Source: Oceanospirillales bacterium (GTDB lineage: Bacteria; Pseudomonadota; Gammaproteobacteria; Xanthomonadales; SZUA-36). Taken from it: DNA of 7,979 bases. The DNA lies in the NCBI GenBank assembly GCA_003232965.1, contig QIKG01000060.1:1-7979 (forward strand), in the 5' to 3' direction. The translations under genes and the position numbers were made by a program. The notes under the pieces were generated by a model. It made no database searches. It was not told the DNA's origin and saw nothing but the letters and a program-made list of their open reading frames with translations. This document shows positions 6,831 to 7,979 of the stretch, in pieces. Position 1 is the first letter of the stretch. Every line of letters starts with the position of its first letter.

Positions 6831-7168
6831 TCATCATCCCCTAATAAATGCTTCCACGGATCATTTGCAAGGGTGCCTTCTTCTTGTTTTGATACTTTTT
6901 TTGGTGGCGTAGTGGGCTCTGTTGTATAAACTAGGGAATCACTTTCTAAAATTTCTCTTACACGGTTTATCTTCTCATTTGGTATTAGTATTAACTCGCT
7001 TTTAAGCCCCTTAGAAACAAGTTCAAGAGTACTAAGTCTAGGATTACCTTTTGACTCTAATTGTTGATACTGCTGGCGTGATATGCCTATACGAAGCATC
7101 ATGTCTTTTTGCTTCATGCCAAGGGCAAGTCTGCGCTTTTTTAGTTGTTCAAGTAACGATTTCATCAT
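6827..7168 (-). CDS. hipB: HipB-like HTH antitoxin with long C-terminal tail
   Basis: A small Cro/CI-type regulator next to HipA. With the ATG at 7168 it has 113 residues: MMKSLLEQLKKRRLALGMKQ, a helix-turn-helix around 16-40 (KQKDMMLRIGISRQQYQQLES), then RLSTLELVSKGLKSELILIPNE (44-65). In the family HipB represses its operon and holds HipA inactive by DNA-bound sandwiching. E. coli HipB has 88 residues; here a 40-odd residue polar tail ends NDPWKHLLGDDE. A GTG at 7177 and an ATG at 7165 are alternative starts. None has a clear Shine-Dalgarno, so the start is uncertain. The gene precedes hipA with a 4-nt overlap, the normal antitoxin-first order. Assignment as HipB rests on position plus HTH; sequence similarity to E. 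coli HipB is low. Confidence 0.85.
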   Translation of the reverse strand: MMKSLLEQLKKRRLALGMKQKDMMLRIGISRQQYQQLESKGNPRLSTLELVSKGLKSELILIPNEKINRVREILESDSLVYTTEPTTPPKKVSKQEEGTLANDPWKHLLGDDE

Positions 7169-7193
7169 AAGAAACACATATGTTGTTTTTACT

Positions 7194-7233
7194 ATATAGG
7201 AAATATATTAGTTTCTTTTTTAAGTGAAAGCAA
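7194..7233 (-). promoter_or_regulatory. Candidate hipBA promoter with AT-rich palindrome
   Basis: On the minus strand TTGCTT (7233-7228) is followed after 17 nt by TAATAT (7210-7205), a modest sigma-70 match about 40 nt upstream of the hipB start. The inverted repeat ATATA-GGAAA-TATAT (7194-7208) overlaps the -10 region, and CTATATAG (7192-7199) is itself palindromic. HipB proteins autoregulate through palindromes near their promoter, so this is a plausible operator. It is not the TATCC-N8-GGATA site known from E. coli. Confidence 0.3.
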
Positions 7234-7268
7234 TAAATAAATGGCTTTTGGTGTTTTGTAAGGTGGAG

Positions 7269-7679
7269 TTAGCACAAGGCAATATATATATTTCTATTCT
7301 TTTGTCGCAGTCGATGCAATAACTGCATATCTTGTTGTTCAATGGTTTTGATAGGCACCGAATGGATAGCGGGTCGCTGGGCGGCTTCGCAGATGGCTCT
7401 GGCATCATGGCTATCAGACTTTCCACCATGCACGAAGGGTTTTACATGTTGGGCAGGAATCAGAATAACCTGATGGCCGTGCTGACTAAAGAGCCGACCC
7501 CAATAATGCGCACTTGAACAAGACTCCATAGCTACGAGAGTTGGTGGTGTATTTGCTATAAGCGGTGGTAATTTGTCGGGTTTAACTTTACGGTTAAAAA
7601 CCACTTTATTTGCTTGATTAAGGGCGCATACCTGGAAAATATTCTTTGCCAAATCGATACCCAATAGTTTAATCTTCAT
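7269..7679 (-). pseudogene. IS110-family transposase, N-terminal fragment
   Basis: The reading frame starts MKIKLLGIDLAKNIFQVCAL and carries the RuvC-like DEDD catalytic domain of IS110 recombinases: D9 in GIDLAK, E52 in AMESCSSAHYW, D89 and D92 in GGKSDSHDARAI. Family similarity continues to QLLHRLRQ at about residue 126 (near 7300). It then breaks into ten unrelated residues (KNRNIYIALC) and a stop. Full IS110 proteins have about 300-400 residues, with a C-terminal serine-containing Tnp domain; that part is gone, so the enzyme should be inactive. The ATG at 7679 has AAGGAG (7693-7688) 8 nt upstream, embedded in an inverted repeat. The fragment points toward hipB, and the truncation lies about 70 bp upstream of the hipBA promoter region. 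Confidence 0.88.
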
Positions 7680-7680
7680 T

Positions 7681-7766
7681 TGGACGACTCCTTTGTGTAT
7701 GTGAATGGAAATAACGATTTACCATTGTGGCGCATTACAATGCCGAAGTACAAAAGGAGTCGTCCA
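7681..7766 (-). promoter_or_regulatory. 14-bp inverted repeat that can sequester the IS110 ribosome-binding site
   Basis: TGGACGACTCCTTT (7681-7694) is exactly complementary to AAAGGAGTCGTCCA (7753-7766), and one more pair (7695/7751) forms if base 7752 is bulged. The transposase Shine-Dalgarno AAGGAG and most of its spacer lie within the near arm. In a minus-strand transcript starting beyond 7766 the far arm would pair with and hide the SD. The roughly 57-nt loop contains a smaller palindrome, GCATT-AC-AATGC (7732-7743). The arms could also be subterminal repeats, as in IS1111-type elements. Confidence 0.6.
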
Positions 7767-7803
7767 TCTCATCATGCACTCAGTCATTCCCGATTTTGCC
7801 GAG

Positions 7804-7843
7804 GTCGCGGTAGGAATACCGGTTACCCGGTACCCCCCGCGAC
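7804..7843 (-). ncRNA. Hairpin resembling group II intron domain VI, orphan remnant
   Basis: Read on the minus strand, GUCGCGG (7843-7837) pairs with CCGCGAC (7810-7804), GGGG with UUCC by two G-C and two G-U pairs, and UACCGG with CCGGUA, closing on a GUAA tetraloop. The only unpaired bases in the stem are UA at 7812-7811. A bulged A seven bases before an end in AC is the arrangement of the branch-point helix of group II introns. The plus-strand version would lose the two G-U pairs, favouring a minus-strand RNA. No domain V-like GAGCCG...GAAA...CGGUUC helix is seen just before it, so at best this is a leftover 3' end. A REP-like palindrome is the main alternative. Confidence 0.4.
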
Positions 7844-7869
7844 GAATAAATTCATTAAGTCATTGATGG

Positions 7870-7891
7870 GAATCACGGGAGAATCACGGGA
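7870..7891. repeat. Perfect tandem 11-bp direct repeat
   Basis: GAATCACGGGA occurs at 7870-7880 and again, directly adjoining, at 7881-7891. The repeat lies between the domain VI-like hairpin and the structured right edge. Two copies of 11 bp could come from replication slippage or be a duplicated target site; nothing is inserted between them. Confidence 0.85.
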
Positions 7892-7896
7892 CAGCC

Positions 7897-7979
7897 AGAG
7901 CGCCGAGCTAAATCGGCAAAAGATTGGAGGTGAAAGCCCTCTACTCAGTAAGGATTAACTACCCGCTGAGACCTTGAGT
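7897..7979 (+). ncRNA. Possible 5' part (domain I) of a group II intron, cut by the window edge
   Basis: The stretch opens near GAGCGCC and has a small hairpin GCCGA-GCTAAA-TCGGC (7902-7917). It continues with GGTGAAAGCCCTCTACTCAG and then TTAACTACCCGCTGAGACCTTGAGT. A GGTGAAA...CCTTGAG progression is reminiscent of domain I of bacterial group II introns. No intron-encoded reverse transcriptase is in view, because the window ends here. Called on remembered pattern only; it could equally be some other structured or noncoding element. Confidence 0.25.

Noticed and set aside
7194..7208. E. coli-type HipB operator
   Set aside because: The TATCC-N8-GGATA pattern is absent; only a generic AT palindrome is present, so it is kept as a weak candidate rather than a named site.
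7680..7958. Plus-strand open frame of 92 codons at the right end
   Set aside because: It runs through the inverted repeat, the hairpin and the tandem repeat, has no recognisable domain and no ribosome-binding site, and starts next to the IS110 start codon on the other strand. Treated as noncoding.

Overview
The window looks like a gammaproteobacterial chromosome segment, probably of the Pseudomonas/Cellvibrio-like marine lineages; genus is not resolvable by eye. The clues are the spoT-rpoZ-gmk-yicC order, the divergent rph, and the protein sequences themselves. It splits into a conserved housekeeping half (1 to about 4764) and an accessory half (about 4765 to 7979) made of mobile-element debris around a toxin-antitoxin operon.

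Housekeeping half. On the minus strand, read right to left, yicC (endoribonuclease), gmk (guanylate kinase), rpoZ (RNA polymerase omega) and the start of spoT (ppGpp hydrolase/synthetase, cut by the window edge) form a tight transcription unit: yicC and gmk overlap by 11 nt, gmk-rpoZ gap 43 nt, rpoZ-spoT gap 8 nt. On the plus strand, rph (RNase PH), rdgB (dITP/XTP pyrophosphatase) and hemW (radical SAM heme chaperone) form a second unit with a 1-nt rph/rdgB overlap and an 11-nt rdgB-hemW gap. The two units diverge from a 158-bp region that holds an 18/21 direct repeat, one copy of which lies over the likely yicC -35. Guanine nucleotide supply, ppGpp metabolism, nucleotide-pool cleaning and RNA processing are the common themes.

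Accessory half. Right after hemW lies an IS3-family orfB relic whose middle has been deleted, followed by its right terminal end. An oppositely oriented IS3-type orfA fragment comes next, broken after about 59 codons. Then comes an intact minus-strand hipB-hipA pair coupled by an ATGA overlap, visibly more AT-rich than the housekeeping genes. Upstream of hipB is the N-terminal third of an IS110-family transposase; its ribosome-binding site lies in one arm of a 14-bp inverted repeat that could shut off translation when the mRNA folds. The last 200 bp contain no gene but are strongly structured. A 40-nt hairpin with a GUAA loop and a bulged A resembles domain VI of a group II intron on the minus strand. 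A perfect tandem 11-bp repeat follows, and then a plus-strand stretch that may be the 5' part of a group II intron running off the window.

Nothing here is clearly a new multi-gene system. The best leads are the self-inhibiting leader of the IS110 transposase, the orphan domain VI-like hairpin, the long C-terminal tail of HipB, and the repeat in the yicC/rph control region.
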